The notes beneath the pieces were generated by a model. It did no database searches. It saw nothing but the letters and a program-made list of their open reading frames with translations, and was not told the DNA's origin. Source: Actinomycetota bacterium (GTDB lineage Bacteria > Actinomycetota > Actinomycetes > Actinomycetales > Actinomycetaceae). Taken from it: DNA of 7,918 nt. The stretch is from positions 4,530 through 12,447 of the forward strand of contig JAHYYD010000041.1 in assembly GCA_019425105.1 (NCBI GenBank), given 5' to 3'. A program made the position numbers and the translations under genes. Shown here piece by piece: positions 6,852 to 7,918 of this stretch (within the stretch, counting starts at the first letter, position 1; every line of letters starts with the position of its first letter).

Positions 6852-7918
6852 TCACCCCAGCCACTGACCACCGCTGGAGAAGGTGTACCAACGCCAGCCG
6901 ATCCAGTGGCCGCCCGTGTACATGTCGCCACCGGTCCCGAAGTAGTACCAGACCCCGCCGATCTGCTGCCAGCCGGTGACCATCCGGCCCGAGGCATCGA
7001 AGTAGTACCAGGTGCCTCCGATCGGCTTCCAACCGATCGTCATGGCGCCACTGTCACCCATGAGGTACCAGTTCGAGCCCATCTGGAGCCATCCCGTGTG
7101 CATCGAGCCAGAGGGATCCAGGTAGTACCACGCGCCGCTCGTGTAGAGCCAGCCGGTCTTCATGACGCCGTTGGAGGCGAAGAAGAACCACTTGTCTCCC
7201 ACCATCTGCCAGCCCGTGGCCATCGCGCCGGTCTCCGGTGTCAGGTAGAACCACGAGCCACCCAGGTTGACCCATCCTGTGACCTGCGCTCCGGCACCGT
7301 TGTGGTAGCGCCACGCACCATCCCAGTACACCCAACCCGTCAGCATGTAGCCGTTCTGATCGAAGCGGTACACGCGGCCATCAAGGGTGAGGGTCTCGTT
7401 CTTGGCGTAGTCTCCACCGGTGATCTTCCACCACCAGCCGATGCCGTCGTTCATCCAGGTACCCACCGCGTGATCGGGCGTGGGTGCCGGATCCGGGGTC
7501 GGGTCGGGCGTGGGTGCCGGATCCGGGGTCGGGTCCGGCGTGGGTGCCGGTTCCTCAGCCAAGGCGAGGGTAACCAGACCCGATTCGGTGACCCCGGCCT
7601 CGTTCATGGCCATGACGCGGATGACCGAGCCGTTGTTCTCACCGTCGATGGTGAGGGTCAGCTCGGGGCCGTTCTCGTCTTCGACGATGGCCCACGAGTC
7701 GGAGCCCTCGCGCTTGATCTGCCAGAACAGGGTCGGGGCGGGCTTGCCGCTGGCCTCGGCCTTGATCGTGACCTGTGTGCCTTCCTTTGCCGTCACGGTG
7801 CGGAAGGCACCATCGCCGGAGATCTGCGCGTCTTCGGCGGGATTGGCGGTCACGGTGAGGGGCTGAACTGCCTCCCGTTTCTTGGACATTGAAATTGAAG
7901 TCCAGGGAATGGGAGGCT
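6852..7918 (-). CDS. Surface protein with Ig-like domain and choline-binding-type C-terminal repeats (partial, 5' end outside window)
   Basis: The 3' part of a secreted, cell-wall-associated protein. Counting the Met at 7889 as residue 1, residues ~11-110 form an Ig-like beta domain (VTAKEGTQVTIKAEASGKPAPTLFWQ-type pattern, with late motif VMAMNEAGVTESG). Residues 113-139 are a Pro/Thr/Asp linker, and 143-345 are about nine ~20-residue aromatic/Gly repeats of the CW_binding_1 type (for example GWKPIGGTWYYFDASGRMVT, 286-305). Such repeats bind choline on teichoic acids or related wall glycans in streptococci; the ligand here is unknown. No LPXTG motif follows, so attachment would be non-covalent through the repeats. 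The Met at 7889 is probably not the start: there is no ribosome site before it, no signal peptide after it, and the frame stays open for the nine upstream codons to the window edge. More Ig-like domains or an enzymatic domain may lie upstream. Convergent with the kinase gene and functionally unrelated as far as can be seen. Confidence 0.85.
   Translation of the reverse strand, partial: PPIPWTSISMSKKREAVQPLTVTANPAEDAQISGDGAFRTVTAKEGTQVTIKAEASGKPAPTLFWQIKREGSDSWAIVEDENGPELTLTIDGENNGSVIRVMAMNEAGVTESGLVTLALAEEPAPTPDPTPDPAPTPDPTPDPAPTPDHAVGTWMNDGIGWWWKITGGDYAKNETLTLDGRVYRFDQNGYMLTGWVYWDGAWRYHNGAGAQVTGWVNLGGSWFYLTPETGAMATGWQMVGDKWFFFASNGVMKTGWLYTSGAWYYLDPSGSMHTGWLQMGSNWYLMGDSGAMTIGWKPIGGTWYYFDASGRMVTGWQQIGGVWYYFGTGGDMYTGGHWIGWRWYTFSSGGQWLG
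6855..7463 (-). repeat. Array of choline-binding-type protein repeats
   Basis: One degenerate N-terminal unit of about 42 residues (143-184, with IGWWWKI and RVYRFDQNGYMLT) is followed by eight units starting at residues 185, 205, 226, 246, 266, 286, 306 and 326. The consensus is GW-x5-WYY/F-x3-G-x-M-x-T. Six to seven units are nearly regular; the last (GGHWIGWRWYTFSSGGQWLG) has lost the first Trp and caps the array. The DNA copies have diverged (shared words such as gtagtacca), so this is an old array and not a recent expansion. Confidence 0.85.
7474..7550 (-). repeat. 30-bp tandem repeat encoding the Pro-Thr-Asp linker
   Basis: Bases 7474-7503 and 7504-7533 are identical 30-mers, followed by a partial third copy (7534-7550, one mismatch). 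The period is a multiple of three, so each unit encodes ten residues of PTPDPTPDPA type and copy changes would keep the frame. It links the Ig-like domain to the wall-binding repeats. The identity between copies suggests recent slippage or gene conversion and possible length variation between strains. Confidence 0.9.
7870..7917. repeat. 18-pair dyad with duplicated 6-base loop at the window edge
   Basis: Read as + strand RNA, bases 7870-7887 pair with 7900-7917 without a break: 15 Watson-Crick and 3 G-U pairs, with GCCTCCC/GGGAGGC at the base and TGGAC/GTCCA at the top. The 12-base loop is ATTGAA twice in tandem. On the minus strand the three G-U positions become A-C mismatches. It lies inside the open frame of the surface protein gene and spans the ATG at 7889. 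Its role is unknown: an antisense-RNA structure, a recombination or protein-binding site, or chance. Confidence 0.5.

Noticed and set aside
7887..7889. ATG at 7889 (minus strand) as the true start of the surface protein
   Set aside because: No ribosome site upstream, no signal peptide downstream, and the frame stays open to the window edge.
6906..7892. Plus-strand frame of 328 codons opposite the surface protein
   Set aside because: Its repeated pattern mirrors the choline-binding repeats of the minus strand; it has Arg/Val/His-rich composition and no ribosome site or known domain.

Overview
The window looks like a chromosomal segment of a high-GC Gram-positive actinobacterium. The supporting signs are strong G/C preference at third codon positions, actinobacterial-type CydD/CydC and GAF-histidine-kinase sequences, and a surface protein with choline-binding-type repeats. 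An oral Actinomyces/Schaalia-type organism is my best guess, but it rests on recollection of protein style and no search was possible.

Positions 1-5103 (+ strand) hold a cytochrome bd oxidase locus in the order cydA (3' end only), cydB, cydD, cydC. cydA and cydB encode the two main subunits of the quinol:O2 oxidoreductase. cydD and cydC encode the heterodimeric ABC exporter that exports thiols (cysteine/glutathione in E. coli) and is needed for bd oxidase assembly. cydA and cydB are 14 bases apart. cydB and cydD are separated by 117 bases containing a strong 17-bp hairpin and, possibly, a new promoter. cydD/cydC and cydC/kinase each overlap by ATGA.

Positions 5100-6746 (+) encode a cytosolic two-GAF sensor histidine kinase of the NarL/DevS type, translationally coupled to cydC. 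Its position suggests a role in sensing oxygen, redox or respiratory state. It lacks the histidine that binds heme in DevS/DosT, carries an insertion resembling an imperfect internal repeat, and has no response regulator beside it in this window.

Positions 6747-6851 are a short convergent intergenic region with a near-perfect hairpin terminator that can serve both strands. Positions 6852-7918 (- strand) are the 3' part of a surface protein gene: an Ig-like domain, a Pro-Thr-Asp linker encoded by a 30-bp tandem repeat, then about nine aromatic/glycine choline-binding-type repeats to the C-terminus. Its reading frame is open to the window edge and no signal peptide is visible, so the true start lies outside. 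An 18-pair dyad with a duplicated 6-base loop sits at the right edge.

I see no RNA genes, CRISPR arrays, transposases or phage genes, and no clearly new system. The best leads are the cyd-coupled kinase with its altered sensor and insertion, the cydB-cydD hairpin/promoter junction, and the edge dyad.
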